Part shown: one piece after another, positions 7,655 through 16,836 of the stretch | How positions within the stretch are numbered: position 1 is the stretch's first letter | How the letters are laid out: every line of letters begins with the position of its first letter | NCBI RefSeq assembly: GCF_900230285.1 | Contig: NZ_OCNK01000003.1 | Coordinates: 124,001-188,000, forward strand | DNA length: 64,000 nt | Reading direction: 5' to 3' | Source of the DNA: Blastococcus haudaquaticus | Lineage (GTDB): Bacteria; Actinomycetota; Actinomycetes; Mycobacteriales; Geodermatophilaceae | Notes under the pieces: model-generated | The model's database searches: none | The model's input: the letters and a program-made list of their open reading frames with translations, nothing else | What the model was told of the DNA's origin: nothing | Translations under genes and position numbers: made by a program

Positions 7655-10384
7655 ATGTCCGAGGATGCCGCGCGCCCCGAACCGGATGCTCTCCGGGACC
7701 CGCACCGCATCGCGGCGGCGCGCCGCCTGCTCGCCGAGGTCTCCGGCCCGGCCGCCTACGACCGGCTCTCGAACCTGGCCGCCCGGCTGCTCGGCGTGGG
7801 GCACGCCAAGGTCACCATCTTCACCGACCAGGACACCGTCGTCGGCGGCTTCGGGCTGCCGCCGGGGGTGATCGGTGGGCCGGCGCTGCTGACCGGCGCG
7901 CTCTCGGCCATCACCGTGCGCCAGCGCCGCCCGCTCGCGATCGACTCCGCGCAGGACGACGAGCGGGTGGCCGACCTCCCCGCGGTCACCTCGGGACAGG
8001 TGCGGGCCTACCTGGGCGCCCCCCTCGTCGCGGACTCGGGCCACGTCGTCGGTGTGCTGGCGGTGTACGACACGGAGCGGCAGGCGTGGTCCGACGACGC
8101 CGCGGAACTGCTGGACGAGCTGGGGGCCTCCGTGGTCGCCGAGCTCGAACTGGCGGCCGCCCGCACCGCCATCGGCACGTCCCTGGCCCGGCTCGACGTC
8201 GCCCTCGAGGCCAGTTCGGTCGGCACCTGGGAGGTCGACCTCGTCCGCAACAGCATGGACTGGGACGAGCGGTGCGCCGCGATCTTCGGCTACGAGGGCG
8301 CGGTCAACCTGCCCATGGACCGGCTGTTCGCCGAGCACGTGCACCCTGACGACCGCGAGGCCGCGCAGGCCGCGATGCAGGCGGCGATCGAGGCCCGGGC
8401 CCAGTACACGGTGGAAGTGCGCGTCGTCCGGGCCGGCGACGGCGGCATCCGCTGGACGGTGTCCCGCGGCCGGGTCCTGGCGAACCCCGACGGCGAGCCG
8501 GTCCGGATCCTGGGCACCGTCCTCGACGTCACCGACGCCCGCGAGGAGTCGGCCTCCCGGCTGGCCGCCATCCAGCGCGCAGCGGCGATCGCCGAGGTGG
8601 CGGCGCAGGCCGCCAACGCGGCCAGCATCGCCGAGCTGGCCGACATCACGCTGCGCGGCGCCGCCGTCCTCGGCGCGGAATCCGGCGGCGTCGCGGTCTT
8701 CGACCCCGAGGACGGGCTGCTGCGGGTGCACCTGGGCCACCGGCTCATCGCGTCCGTCCAGGCCGAGACGCACGAGCCGGTCCCGGCGGGCGGCCTCGTC
8801 ATCGACCTGGACGACACGCTGCCCACGCAGTACACCGCGCGGACGGGCGAGCGGGTGCTCCTCGGTTCGGCGGCGGCCGGCGCGGAGCGTTACCCGGCGA
8901 TGGCCCGGGTCACCGAGATCCTCGGCATCCATGCCCTGGCGTCCCTGCCCCTGGTCGTCGAGGGGCAGGTGCTCGGCAGTTTCGTGGCCACCTGGACGAC
9001 CGACCACCACTTCAGCGACGAGGACGTCGAACTGCTCGACGGCCTCACCGCGCAGATCGCCCTGAGCGTCTCTCGCCTGCAGGCGGACACGCAGCGGGCC
9101 GCCGCGGTGGCGGCGATGGCCGACGCGAACCGGCAGGTGCAGCTGCTGGCCGACGCCGGCCGGGTCCTCTCCGGGACGCTCGACATCGACCAGCAGATCG
9201 AGCAGCTGGCCGAGCTGGTCGTGCCCACGCTCAGCGACTGGTGCTGGATCATGGTCACCGACGAGCAGGGGCGGCTCAACGGGATCGCCTCGGGTCACGG
9301 CGATCCGGCCCGGCGCGAGGAGCTGGCGGCCTTCATCCGCCGGATGGTCGGGGTCATGACGGAGGACGCGGGCGCACGGATCGTGGCGAGCACCGGGCGC
9401 CCCATGGTCATGCCGACGATCGACCCGGCGCACGTCGAGCGGGCGCTGCCGGACGCCGACGTGCGCGCGGCCCTGGACCGGCTGGGCGCGGCCTCGGGCG
9501 CCATCGTCCCGCTGGCGGCCCGCGGCCAGTCGCTCGGTGCGCTGGGCCTCTTCAGCGGGCCGGAGCGGTCGCCGCTGACCGCCGCCGAGGTGGACACCGC
9601 GATCGAGATCGGCCGCCGGGCCGGGCTCTCGCTGCAGCACGCCCGGCTCTTCGGCCAGCAGCGGGCCCTCGCCGACGCCCTCCAGCGCAGCATGCTGACG
9701 GAGCCGCCGCTGATGGACGGCTGCGAGGTGGTCGTCCGGTACGTGCCGGCCGCCGAGGGGGCCGAGATCGGCGGCGACTGGTACGACGCCTTCTTCGACA
9801 GGTCGGGCCTCCCGGTGCTGGCCATCGGCGACGTCGTCGGCCACGACACCCGCGCCGCCGCGGCCATGGGTCAGGTCCGCGGGCTGCTGCGCGGGATCAG
9901 CTTCTCCAGCGGCGGGACGCCCGCCGAGGTGCTCCGCCGGGTGGACAAGGCGGTCGAGGGGCTCGCCCTGGACACCATGGCCACTGCCCTGGTCGCCCGT
10001 CTCGAGCGGGACGACGACGGTGGCGGGACCATCCTGCGCTGGTCGAACGCCGGGCATCCGTCCGCGGTCCTGATCGACGCGGCCGGCGAGATCACCGTGC
10101 TCGAACCCAAGCCGGCCGACCTGTTGCTGGGCGTCTCGCCCGAGGCCGCGCGCGAGGACCACATCGAGCTGCTCGAGCGCGGTGCCACGGTCCTGCTGTA
10201 CACCGACGGACTGGTCGAGCGGCGGGACCGCGACATCGACGCCGGCACCGACGCGCTGGTCGAGGCGCTGCGGGAGTCGGCCCACCTGCCCCTGGAGCAG
10301 CTCTGCGACCGGGTGCTGGACCGCCTGGTGCGGCCCGACGCGGAGGACGACGTGGCGGTGCTCGCCCTCCGGCTGAGCCGCTAG
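7655..10384 (+). CDS. Multi-sensor PAS/GAF protein phosphatase (SpoIIE/RsbU type)
   Basis: 909 aa, ATG 7655 behind GGAGGGGG. Domain order by reading: GAF (about 25-170), PAS (about 185-295, with HPDDREAAQAAM), GAF (about 310-465), GAF (about 490-670), and PP2C/SpoIIE phosphatase (about 685-905). Phosphatase motifs are GAEIGGDWYDAFF, IGDVVGHD, NAGHPSAVLI, YTDGLVERR and EDDVAVLALR, carrying the metal-binding Asp residues. Such proteins dephosphorylate STAS anti-anti-sigma factors and so release alternative sigma factors in response to sensed signals. Two STAS proteins lie at 41.8-42.4 kb, but no link is shown. It shares a 4-bp double stop with the next gene. Confidence 0.93.
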   Translation: MSEDAARPEPDALRDPHRIAAARRLLAEVSGPAAYDRLSNLAARLLGVGHAKVTIFTDQDTVVGGFGLPPGVIGGPALLTGALSAITVRQRRPLAIDSAQDDERVADLPAVTSGQVRAYLGAPLVADSGHVVGVLAVYDTERQAWSDDAAELLDELGASVVAELELAAARTAIGTSLARLDVALEASSVGTWEVDLVRNSMDWDERCAAIFGYEGAVNLPMDRLFAEHVHPDDREAAQAAMQAAIEARAQYTVEVRVVRAGDGGIRWTVSRGRVLANPDGEPVRILGTVLDVTDAREESASRLAAIQRAAAIAEVAAQAANAASIAELADITLRGAAVLGAESGGVAVFDPEDGLLRVHLGHRLIASVQAETHEPVPAGGLVIDLDDTLPTQYTARTGERVLLGSAAAGAERYPAMARVTEILGIHALASLPLVVEGQVLGSFVATWTTDHHFSDEDVELLDGLTAQIALSVSRLQADTQRAAAVAAMADANRQVQLLADAGRVLSGTLDIDQQIEQLAELVVPTLSDWCWIMVTDEQGRLNGIASGHGDPARREELAAFIRRMVGVMTEDAGARIVASTGRPMVMPTIDPAHVERALPDADVRAALDRLGAASGAIVPLAARGQSLGALGLFSGPERSPLTAAEVDTAIEIGRRAGLSLQHARLFGQQRALADALQRSMLTEPPLMDGCEVVVRYVPAAEGAEIGGDWYDAFFDRSGLPVLAIGDVVGHDTRAAAAMGQVRGLLRGISFSSGGTPAEVLRRVDKAVEGLALDTMATALVARLERDDDGGGTILRWSNAGHPSAVLIDAAGEITVLEPKPADLLLGVSPEAAREDHIELLERGATVLLYTDGLVERRDRDIDAGTDALVEALRESAHLPLEQLCDRVLDRLVRPDAEDDVAVLALRLSR

Positions 10385-11079
10385 CTGTCGTCGTGCCGCC
10401 GGCGACGGCGGCGCCCCAGCCGGTTGCGCGCGTGCAGCGGCAGGTCGACGGCCACCGGGGCCTCCCAGCCGCGCCAGACGGAGAGGATCCTCAGTACGGC
10501 GACCAGGACGATCACGATGGCGGCGACGGGCAGCGGGTCGAGGCCGACCGGCCCGGCGAGCACGGTCAGCGCGGCGGCCCCGATGAGGGCGGCCACGGCG
10601 TTGTAGGGCCCGGGTTGCACGATGTCGGCGCGCTGGGCGAGCAGGACGTCCCGGATCACGGCGCCGCCGACCGCGGTCAGCGTGCCGATGAAGACGACCG
10701 AGGCGCTGGGGAGCCCGACGAGCTGCGCCTTCTGCGCCCCGATCACGGTGAAGAAGCCCAGCGTGACGGCGTCGAGCCCGACCAGCAGGGCGGTGAGGCG
10801 GGACATCCACCCGGAGAAGAAGAAGGTGACGCCCGCGGTGATGGCGACCGTCGGCAGGTAGGCCGGGTTGGTGAGTGCGACGGGGGGTCCCTCGGCCAGC
10901 AGGACGTCGCGGATGAGTCCGCCGCCCAGCCCCGTGCTGACCGCCAGCAGGAGCACGCCCGAGACGGCGAAGCCCTCGCGCGCGGCGAGCAGCCCGCCGG
11001 TCAGGGCGCCGATGACGATGGCGGTCAGGTCGACCGCGGCAGGGACCCGCAGTGCCTCGGTCGCCGCAAGGATCTCCAC
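10381..11079 (-). CDS. TRIC-family (UPF0126) membrane channel protein
   Basis: 232 aa with about seven hydrophobic helices. The family is an internal duplication: GLGGGLIRDVLLAEGPP in the first half and AVGGAVIRDVLLAQRAD in the second. Bacterial homologues are trimeric cation channels of the TRIC type. The tail is basic (RRRRRRHDDS). Its TAG stop and that of the phosphatase gene are both supplied by the tetranucleotide CTAG at 10381-10384, so the genes are convergent with no spacer. Confidence 0.88.
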   Translation of the reverse strand: MEILAATEALRVPAAVDLTAIVIGALTGGLLAAREGFAVSGVLLLAVSTGLGGGLIRDVLLAEGPPVALTNPAYLPTVAITAGVTFFFSGWMSRLTALLVGLDAVTLGFFTVIGAQKAQLVGLPSASVVFIGTLTAVGGAVIRDVLLAQRADIVQPGPYNAVAALIGAAALTVLAGPVGLDPLPVAAIVIVLVAVLRILSVWRGWEAPVAVDLPLHARNRLGRRRRRRHDDS

Positions 11080-11166
11080 GGGCCGTCATTCTCCGTGCCC
11101 GGCGCCGCCGGGGTGCGCAGGCTCCCACTCCCGGTACACGGGAGCCCCGCCAGGGCACCCCACGCG

Positions 11167-11206
11167 CAGTCGTGCTCTGAGTCATCGGCGACTCAGAGCA
11201 CGACTG
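11167..11206 (-). terminator. 17-bp perfect hairpin after the acyl-CoA oxidase gene
   Basis: CAGTCGTGCTCTGAGTC (11167-11183), a 6-nt loop, then the exact complement (11190-11206). It lies 40 bp downstream of the stop of the reverse-strand acyl-CoA oxidase gene. No T-run. Confidence 0.75.
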
Positions 11207-11245
11207 TCCGCAGGGTGGCCCCCTGGCCGGGCTCGGCAGCCTCCG

Positions 11246-13297
11246 CTACTGGGCGGGGGCGACCTCGAGGGCGGTCGCCGTCCCCTCGGGGGCGTCCTCC
11301 CCGGTCGCAGCCTTCAGCTCGGCGTCGCGCGCCGCCATGGCCTCCTGGCGGTCGCCCTCCTCCTCGAGGATCTGCGCGGCCTTCCACGTCGGCGGGATGG
11401 CGAACCCGTCGACCAGCGTCACCATGTGCGGACGCAGCTGCTTGAGCAGCTGGTTCACCGTGCTGGTCAGCACCTTGGCGCGGGCCGGCGTCAGCTGGCC
11501 GTGCTCCATGAACCACGCCTTGTCCGCCTCGATGGTGGACAGGGCGTACAGGTCGCAGAGGGTGTCCAGCAGCTGCTGGGCCGCGGGGTCGGTGGCGCGG
11601 TCCACCCCGGCCACGAACGACTCCAGCACGACCCGCTCGATGTGCGTCTGCGCCGTCTTGAGCACGTGGTCCTGGACGTCGTTGAACATGTCGAACGGCG
11701 CCATGCCCTCGGTGGTCGAGTTCTTCCGCAGCCGCTTGATGGCGCCCTCGAGCGCGTGCTTCTCGCGGAACTCGAACATCTTCAGCTGCCAGCCGCGGTC
11801 GAGCATCGGCACGTCGTCGTCCCGGCCGGGGACGGCGTCGACGAGACGGGCGATCAGCGCCCGGGCCGCCGTCCGCTCCAGCACGGTCTCCCGGACCATG
11901 TCCGCGATGAAGCCGACGCGACCCCAGCCGTCCAGCGAGCCGAAGGTGTCGCGGTAGCCGGTCAGCAGGCCCTTGGCGACCAGCTGGAGCAGGACGGTGT
12001 TGTCGCCCTCGAAGGTGGTGAAGACGTCGGTGTCGGCCTTGAGGTGCGGCAGCCGGTTCTCCTGCAGGTAGCCGGCACCTCCGCACGCCTCGCGGCACAT
12101 CTGGATGGTCGCCGTCGCGTGTGCCGTCTGGGCCACCTTGAGCCCGGCGGCCCGCGACTCCAGCTCCCGCTGGGCGTTCTCGTCGACCTCCTCGCCGTGC
12201 ACGTGGACGGCGGTCTGGACATCGTGCATCGTCTCGACCAGGTGGCCCTGCGCGAAGTGCAGCGCGTACGTCTTGGCCAGCGCGGGCAGCAGCTTGCGCT
12301 GGTGGACGAGGTAGTCGTTGATGACGATCTCGCGGTCCTCGCCGGGGGCGGCGAACTGGCGGCGCACGTCGCCGTACCGGACGGCGATGTCCAGGGCCAG
12401 CTTGGTGGCCGAGGACGCCGAGCCACCGACGCTGACCCGGCCGCGGACCAGGGTGCCCAGCATGGTGAAGAAGCGACGGGTCTCGTTCTCGATCGACGAG
12501 GTGTAGGTGCCATCGGCGGCGACCTGGCCGTAGCGGTCCAGCAGCATGTCGCGCGGGACCGTGACGTGGTCGAAGCTCAGCCGGCCGTTGTCCACGCCGG
12601 GGAGTCCTGCCTTGGGGCCGTCGTCCCCGATCGTGACGCCCTCGCACGGCGTCCCGTCCTCGTTGCGGATCGGCACCAGCCAGGCGTGCACGCCGTGGTT
12701 CGTGCCCTGGGTGACGAGCTGGGCGAAGACGACGGCCATGCGCCCGTCCTTGGCCGCGTTGCCGATGTAGTCCTTGCGCGCGGCCTGGTGCGGGGTGTGC
12801 AGGTCGAAGGTCTCGGTGGCCGGGTCGTAGGTGCACGTCGTCCGCAGCTGCTGGACGTCGGACCCGTGACCGGTCTCGGTCATCGCGAAGCAACCCGGCA
12901 GGTCGAAGCTCATGACGTCGCGCAGGTACTTCTCGTGCTGCCGGCGGGTGCCCAGGAGCTCGAGCGCACCCCCGAACAGACCCCACTGGACGCCCGCCTT
13001 GACCATGAGGGAGAGGTCGGCGAAGGCGAGCATCTCGATGGACGTCACCGACGCGCCCGAGTCGGCCTCGCCGCCGAACTCCTTCGGGAAGCCGAAGCCG
13101 ACGCGGCCGGAGTCGGCCAGCTTCTTGGCCGCCCGCGTGACCCGCTCGCGGGCCTCCTGCATCGTCTCGCCGTAGACCGGCAGGAAGTCCTGGTCGCCGA
13201 GGTTCTCGCGGGCGTCGCGGCGGACGTGCGCCCAGCGGCCGTCCAGGACCTCCTGGAGCGCCTTCGGGTCGACCGACGTGGGCAGGCTGTTCGTCAC
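11246..13297 (-). CDS. Acyl-CoA oxidase/dehydrogenase family flavoenzyme
   Basis: 683 aa from GTG 13297, whose GTGA overlaps the TetR stop; AAGGAGG is just upstream. Length and the motifs TETGHGSDVQQLRTTCTYDP and CGGAGYLQEN...TFEGDN match the long acyl-CoA oxidase branch rather than the 380-aa dehydrogenases. The FAD-binding TETGHGSD segment and the C-terminal EGDN loop near the catalytic base are present. It would introduce the trans-2 double bond in acyl-CoA. It occupies the place of fadE5 beside fadA2-fabG4-htdX in mycobacteria, but its N-terminus does not look like FadE5. Confidence 0.9.
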   Translation of the reverse strand: MTNSLPTSVDPKALQEVLDGRWAHVRRDARENLGDQDFLPVYGETMQEARERVTRAAKKLADSGRVGFGFPKEFGGEADSGASVTSIEMLAFADLSLMVKAGVQWGLFGGALELLGTRRQHEKYLRDVMSFDLPGCFAMTETGHGSDVQQLRTTCTYDPATETFDLHTPHQAARKDYIGNAAKDGRMAVVFAQLVTQGTNHGVHAWLVPIRNEDGTPCEGVTIGDDGPKAGLPGVDNGRLSFDHVTVPRDMLLDRYGQVAADGTYTSSIENETRRFFTMLGTLVRGRVSVGGSASSATKLALDIAVRYGDVRRQFAAPGEDREIVINDYLVHQRKLLPALAKTYALHFAQGHLVETMHDVQTAVHVHGEEVDENAQRELESRAAGLKVAQTAHATATIQMCREACGGAGYLQENRLPHLKADTDVFTTFEGDNTVLLQLVAKGLLTGYRDTFGSLDGWGRVGFIADMVRETVLERTAARALIARLVDAVPGRDDDVPMLDRGWQLKMFEFREKHALEGAIKRLRKNSTTEGMAPFDMFNDVQDHVLKTAQTHIERVVLESFVAGVDRATDPAAQQLLDTLCDLYALSTIEADKAWFMEHGQLTPARAKVLTSTVNQLLKQLRPHMVTLVDGFAIPPTWKAAQILEEEGDRQEAMAARDAELKAATGEDAPEGTATALEVAPAQ

Positions 13298-14040
13298 GTG
13301 TCCTCCTTGATGCGAGATGCGGTGGCGCGGGGTGCGGGCGTTCCGACAGCCGACAGGCCGGCCCAGGCGAGATCGGTCAGGTGTGCGGTGAGCTCGGAGC
13401 GGAGCATGGGGTGCCCGGCGCGCAGCCACCAGTCGGCGGCCGAGCGGACCATGCCGACGACACCGTGCCCCCAGGGCGCGGCGGCCCGCCGGTCGTGGCC
13501 GGCCCGCTCGAGCGCCGGGCCCACGATGGCGGCGGCCTGCTCGCCGACGAGGTCGGAGAGGCTGCTGATCGGGTCGCGGCCGGCCGGCCGGTCGAGGGCC
13601 TGCTGGTGTACGACGAACCGGTAGAGCTCCGGGTCTGCCTCGAGGAAGCCCAGATAGGTGTCGATCGCGGCAGCGACCATCTCCCGGGGCTCGTCGCTGC
13701 TCCCGATCGCGTCCCGGAGCTTGGGCAGGAGCTGCGCGGCGACCCGGTTGCAGACGGCGACGTAGAGCTCGGTGCGGTCGGCGAAGTGCCGGTAGACGAC
13801 GGTCTTGCTGGTTCCCGCCTCCGCCGCGATCTCGTCCATCCCGACGCCTGCGCCGTGCCGTGAGACGGCGGCCACTGTCGCCTGGACGAGTTGTTCGCGG
13901 CGCTCGCGCCGGTGGTCGTCCCATCTCGAGTCGCGGCGGTCGCGGGTGCGCGCTATGTGTTCTGGGGCGCGGAGGTCGTCCGCAGGCACGTCGGGCTGCG
14001 CATCGACCTGCGACGAGCGTCTCACCGCCTCCGCTTTCAT
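13294..14040 (-). CDS. TetR-family transcriptional regulator
   Basis: 248 aa. Start chosen at ATG 14040; GTG 14049 is possible, and neither has a clear ribosome site, so a leaderless message is likely. The HTH lies at about residues 50-95: VGMDEIAAEAGTSKTVVYRHFADRTELY is the TetR signature. The C-terminal ligand domain is typical. It overlaps the acyl-CoA oxidase gene by four bases (one operon) and is divergent from the thiolase gene, so it probably represses this beta-oxidation locus with an acyl-CoA as inducer. The AGTAC/GTACT sites at 14050-14070 are its likely operator. Confidence 0.9.
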   Translation of the reverse strand: MKAEAVRRSSQVDAQPDVPADDLRAPEHIARTRDRRDSRWDDHRRERREQLVQATVAAVSRHGAGVGMDEIAAEAGTSKTVVYRHFADRTELYVAVCNRVAAQLLPKLRDAIGSSDEPREMVAAAIDTYLGFLEADPELYRFVVHQQALDRPAGRDPISSLSDLVGEQAAAIVGPALERAGHDRRAAAPWGHGVVGMVRSAADWWLRAGHPMLRSELTAHLTDLAWAGLSAVGTPAPRATASRIKEDT

Positions 14041-14049
14041 GTGAACCAC

Positions 14050-14070
14050 AGTACCGCGTACTCTCAGTAC
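14050..14070. promoter_or_regulatory. Candidate TetR operator (AGTAC repeats)
   Basis: AGTAC, a 3-nt spacer and GTACT (14050-14062) form an inverted repeat; a further AGTAC follows at 14066-14070. It lies in the 67-bp gap between the divergent tetR and thiolase genes, where an autoregulating TetR protein would bind. Confidence 0.5.
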
Positions 14071-14107
14071 CGGCCAACCGGCCGTTCATCACACTCTGGA
14101 GGTTCCG

Positions 14108-15406
14108 ATGGCTGACACCTCGAAGCCAGCGACTCGCAAGGCCGCGATCGTCGGCGGGAACCGGATCCCGTTCGCCCGCTCCAACTCCGCCTACGCGCAG
14201 GCGTCGAACCAGGACATGCTGACCGCGACCATCGACGGGCTCGTCGCCCGCTTCGGTCTGCAGGACAAGCAGCTGGGCGAGGTGGTCGCCGGCGCCGTCC
14301 TCAAGCACGCGCGCGACTTCAACTTGACCCGCGAGTCCGTGCTCGGCTCGAAGCTCTCGGCCACCACGCCGGCCTACGACGTCCAGCAGGCCTGCGGCAC
14401 GGGCCTGGAGGCGGCCATCCTGGTCGCCAACAAGATCGCGCTCGGCCAGATCGAGTCCGGCATCGCCGGCGGCGTGGACACCACCTCCGACGCCCCGCTC
14501 GCGGTGAGCGACGACCTGCGCCGCGTGCTGATCTCGCTGAACAACGCCAAGACCGTGCAGGACCGGCTCAAGGCACTGGCGAAGATCCGCCCCGGCATGA
14601 TCGCCCCGGAGATCCCGCGCAACGCCGAGCCCCGCACCGGCCTGGCGATGGGGGACCACGCGGCCATCACCGCCAAGGAGTGGGAGATTGGCCGCGAGGA
14701 GCAGGACGAGCTCGCCGTCCGTTCCCACCACAACATGGCCGCCGCCTACGACCGGGGCTTCTTCGACGACCTGGTGACGCCGTTCCTGGGGCTGTCGCGC
14801 GACAACAACCTGCGCCCGGACTCCTCGCTGGAGAAGCTCTCGACGCTCAAGCCCGTCTTCGGCAAGGGCGACCCGGCCGCGACGATGACGGCGGGCAACT
14901 CGACGCCGCTGACCGACGGTGCCTCCACCGTCCTGCTGGCCTCCGACGAGTGGGCCGCCGAGAACGGCCTGCCGGTGCTCGCCCACCTGGTCGACGCCCA
15001 GACCGCGGCCGTCGACTACGTGCACGGCGGGGAGGGCCTGCTCATGGCGCCGGTGTACGCGATGCCGGTGATGCTGGCCCGCAACGGCCTCACGCTGCAG
15101 GACTTCGACTACTACGAGATCCACGAGGCGTTCGCGTCGACCGTCCTCGCGACGATGAAGGCGTGGGAGGACCCGGCGTTCTGCAAGGGCAAGCTGGGCC
15201 TCGACTCCCCGCTCGGCCCGATCGACCGGTCGAAGCTCAACGTCAACGGCTCGTCGCTCGCGGCCGGGCACCCGTTCGCCGCGACCGGCGGCCGGATCGT
15301 CGCCCAGCTGGCCAAGATGCTGCACGAGAAGGGGCCGGGCTCCCGTGGCCTGATCTCCATCTGCGCGGCCGGCGGCCAGGGCGTCGTCGCCATCCTCGAG
15401 TCCTGA
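14108..15406 (+). CDS. fadA2: Thiolase (acetyl-CoA acyltransferase), FadA2-like
   Basis: 432 aa, ATG 14108 after TGGAGG. Catalytic residues are visible: Cys96 in QQACGTG, His339 in YEIHEAF, His388 in SLAAGHPFAATGGR and Cys419 in ISICAAGGQG. Length matches the FadI/FadA2 trifunctional-type thiolases. It cleaves 3-ketoacyl-CoA in the last step of beta-oxidation (or condenses in reverse). FabG4 and HtdX homologues follow, the same order as in mycobacteria (Rv0243-Rv0242c-Rv0241c neighbourhood, although strand arrangement differs). Confidence 0.92.
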   Translation: MADTSKPATRKAAIVGGNRIPFARSNSAYAQASNQDMLTATIDGLVARFGLQDKQLGEVVAGAVLKHARDFNLTRESVLGSKLSATTPAYDVQQACGTGLEAAILVANKIALGQIESGIAGGVDTTSDAPLAVSDDLRRVLISLNNAKTVQDRLKALAKIRPGMIAPEIPRNAEPRTGLAMGDHAAITAKEWEIGREEQDELAVRSHHNMAAAYDRGFFDDLVTPFLGLSRDNNLRPDSSLEKLSTLKPVFGKGDPAATMTAGNSTPLTDGASTVLLASDEWAAENGLPVLAHLVDAQTAAVDYVHGGEGLLMAPVYAMPVMLARNGLTLQDFDYYEIHEAFASTVLATMKAWEDPAFCKGKLGLDSPLGPIDRSKLNVNGSSLAAGHPFAATGGRIVAQLAKMLHEKGPGSRGLISICAAGGQGVVAILES

Positions 15407-15419
15407 CCACCCGCCCCGA

Positions 15420-15445
15420 GGGGCCGAAGTGGCCACTTCGGCCCC
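15420..15445. repeat. 26-bp perfect palindrome between thiolase and FabG4 genes
   Basis: A perfect palindrome beginning GGGGCCGAAGTGG. A related 26-bp element (21 of 26 identical) is found inside a coding sequence at 27195-27220. Lying 14 bp after the thiolase stop, it could attenuate transcription into fabG4. Confidence 0.8.
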
Positions 15446-15479
15446 CCGGACGGCACCCCGATCGAAGGGAACCCATCTC

Positions 15480-16835
15480 GTGAGCGACTGGTACCGCGAC
15501 TTCGCGAACTCCGGCTTCGGCACCACCCTGGTCAAGCAGCTCGGGCTGCCCCGGCCCGCCGTCCTGCGCCGGTTCGAGCCCGGCCAGCCGCTGCTGCCCG
15601 GCCCGGCGATCATCGGCTCCGCGGGGGAGGGGCGGCTCCGCGAGGCCCTGACCGAGCTCCTGCGGGCCGAGGGCGTGCACGTGCAGTCGCCGGTCACCGC
15701 CGACGGCGCGACCGACGGCGAGAAGCCGGCCGCGGTGATCCTCGACGCGACCGGGCTGCGCACCCCCGGCGACCTGGCCAGCGCGCACGACTTCCTGAGC
15801 CCGGCCGTGAAGCGGCTGCGGGCCACCGGCCGGGTGCTGATCCTGGCCGACCCGCCGTCCGACGCCGACTCCCCGGCCCAGGCAGCGGCGCGCCAGGCGC
15901 TGGACGGGCTGGTCCGCTCCATGGCGAAGGAGCTCCGCGGCGGTTCCACCGCGAACCTGGTCCACGTCCCCGAGGGGGCGGAGGCCTCGATCGCCTCGCC
16001 GGTGCGCTTCTTCCTCTCCGGCCGCTCGGCCTACGTCGACGGCCAGGTCATGTCGGTCTCGCCGGCCGAGCTGCCGAAGGCCGACGACGACGAGCAGCTG
16101 CTGGCCGGCAAGGTCGCCGTGGTCACGGGCGCGGCGCGGGGGATCGGCGCCGCCATCGCGAAGGTGATGGCCCGCGACGGCGCCCACGTGGTGGCCGTCG
16201 ACATCCCGGCCGCCGGCGACAAGCTCGCCGAGGTGGCCAACGAGATCGGCGGGACGGCGCTCCAGCTCGACATCACCGCCGCCGACGCCCCACAGCGGCT
16301 GATCGAGCACCTGCGGGAGCGCCACGGCGGGGTCGACGTCGTCGTCCACAACGCCGGGATCACCCGCGACAAGCTGCTGGTCAACATGGACGCCGCCCGC
16401 TGGAACTCGGTGATGGCGGTGAACCTGCAGGCCCAGCTGGACATCACGCAGGCGCTGCTGGACACCGAGGGTGCGCTCAAGCCGAACGCCCGGGTGGTCT
16501 GCGTGAGCTCGCAGTCGGGCATCGCCGGCAACCGCGGGCAGACCAACTACGCGGCGTCGAAGGCCGGCGTCATCGGCATGGTGCGCGCCTGGGCGCCGCA
16601 GTTCGCCGAGCGGGGCGCCACGATCAACGCCGTCGCCCCGGGCTTCATCGTCACCGAGATGACGGCGAAGATGCCCTTCGGCACCCGTGAGGTGGGGTCC
16701 CGGATCAACTCGCTGCAGCAGGGCGGGCTCCCGGTCGACGTCGCCGAGACCATCGCCTGGCTCTCCCAGCCGGGCAGCGGTGGGGTCAACGGGCAGACCG
16801 TGCGGGTGTGCGGCCAGTCGATGCTGGGGGCCTGA
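15480..16835 (+). CDS. fabG4: 3-oxoacyl reductase, high-molecular-weight FabG (FabG4)
   Basis: 451 aa, GTG 15480 after AAGGGAA. Residues 1-200 form an extra N-terminal flavodoxin-like domain; residues from about 210 are the SDR domain with TGAARGIGAAIAKVMA (cofactor loop), NAGITRD, the serine in VSSQSGIAGNRGQTNYAASKAG and the YAASK catalytic Tyr/Lys. This two-domain layout and length are those of mycobacterial FabG4, an NADH-dependent ketoacyl reductase. It would interconvert 3-hydroxyacyl- and 3-ketoacyl-CoA between HtdX and the thiolase. Only 1 bp separates it from the next gene. Confidence 0.92.
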   Translation: MSDWYRDFANSGFGTTLVKQLGLPRPAVLRRFEPGQPLLPGPAIIGSAGEGRLREALTELLRAEGVHVQSPVTADGATDGEKPAAVILDATGLRTPGDLASAHDFLSPAVKRLRATGRVLILADPPSDADSPAQAAARQALDGLVRSMAKELRGGSTANLVHVPEGAEASIASPVRFFLSGRSAYVDGQVMSVSPAELPKADDDEQLLAGKVAVVTGAARGIGAAIAKVMARDGAHVVAVDIPAAGDKLAEVANEIGGTALQLDITAADAPQRLIEHLRERHGGVDVVVHNAGITRDKLLVNMDAARWNSVMAVNLQAQLDITQALLDTEGALKPNARVVCVSSQSGIAGNRGQTNYAASKAGVIGMVRAWAPQFAERGATINAVAPGFIVTEMTAKMPFGTREVGSRINSLQQGGLPVDVAETIAWLSQPGSGGVNGQTVRVCGQSMLGA

Positions 16836-16836
16836 C

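Noticed and set aside
7595-11185. 1196-aa reverse-strand ORF
   Set aside because: It is the antisense shadow of the PAS/GAF phosphatase gene; composition is Arg/Gly/Pro repeats without domain signatures.
11246-13297. Naming the acyl-CoA oxidase fadE5
   Set aside because: Position matches the mycobacterial locus, but the N-terminal sequence and length do not look like FadE5, so no symbol was given.
10868-13624. 918-aa forward ORF
   Set aside because: Antisense to the acyl-CoA oxidase gene, which has clear motifs, operon overlap and ribosome site.
11246-15949. 1567-aa reverse ORF covering acyl-CoA oxidase and upstream
   Set aside because: Only the part from GTG 13297 has family motifs; the upstream part is antisense to tetR neighbours and the thiolase.
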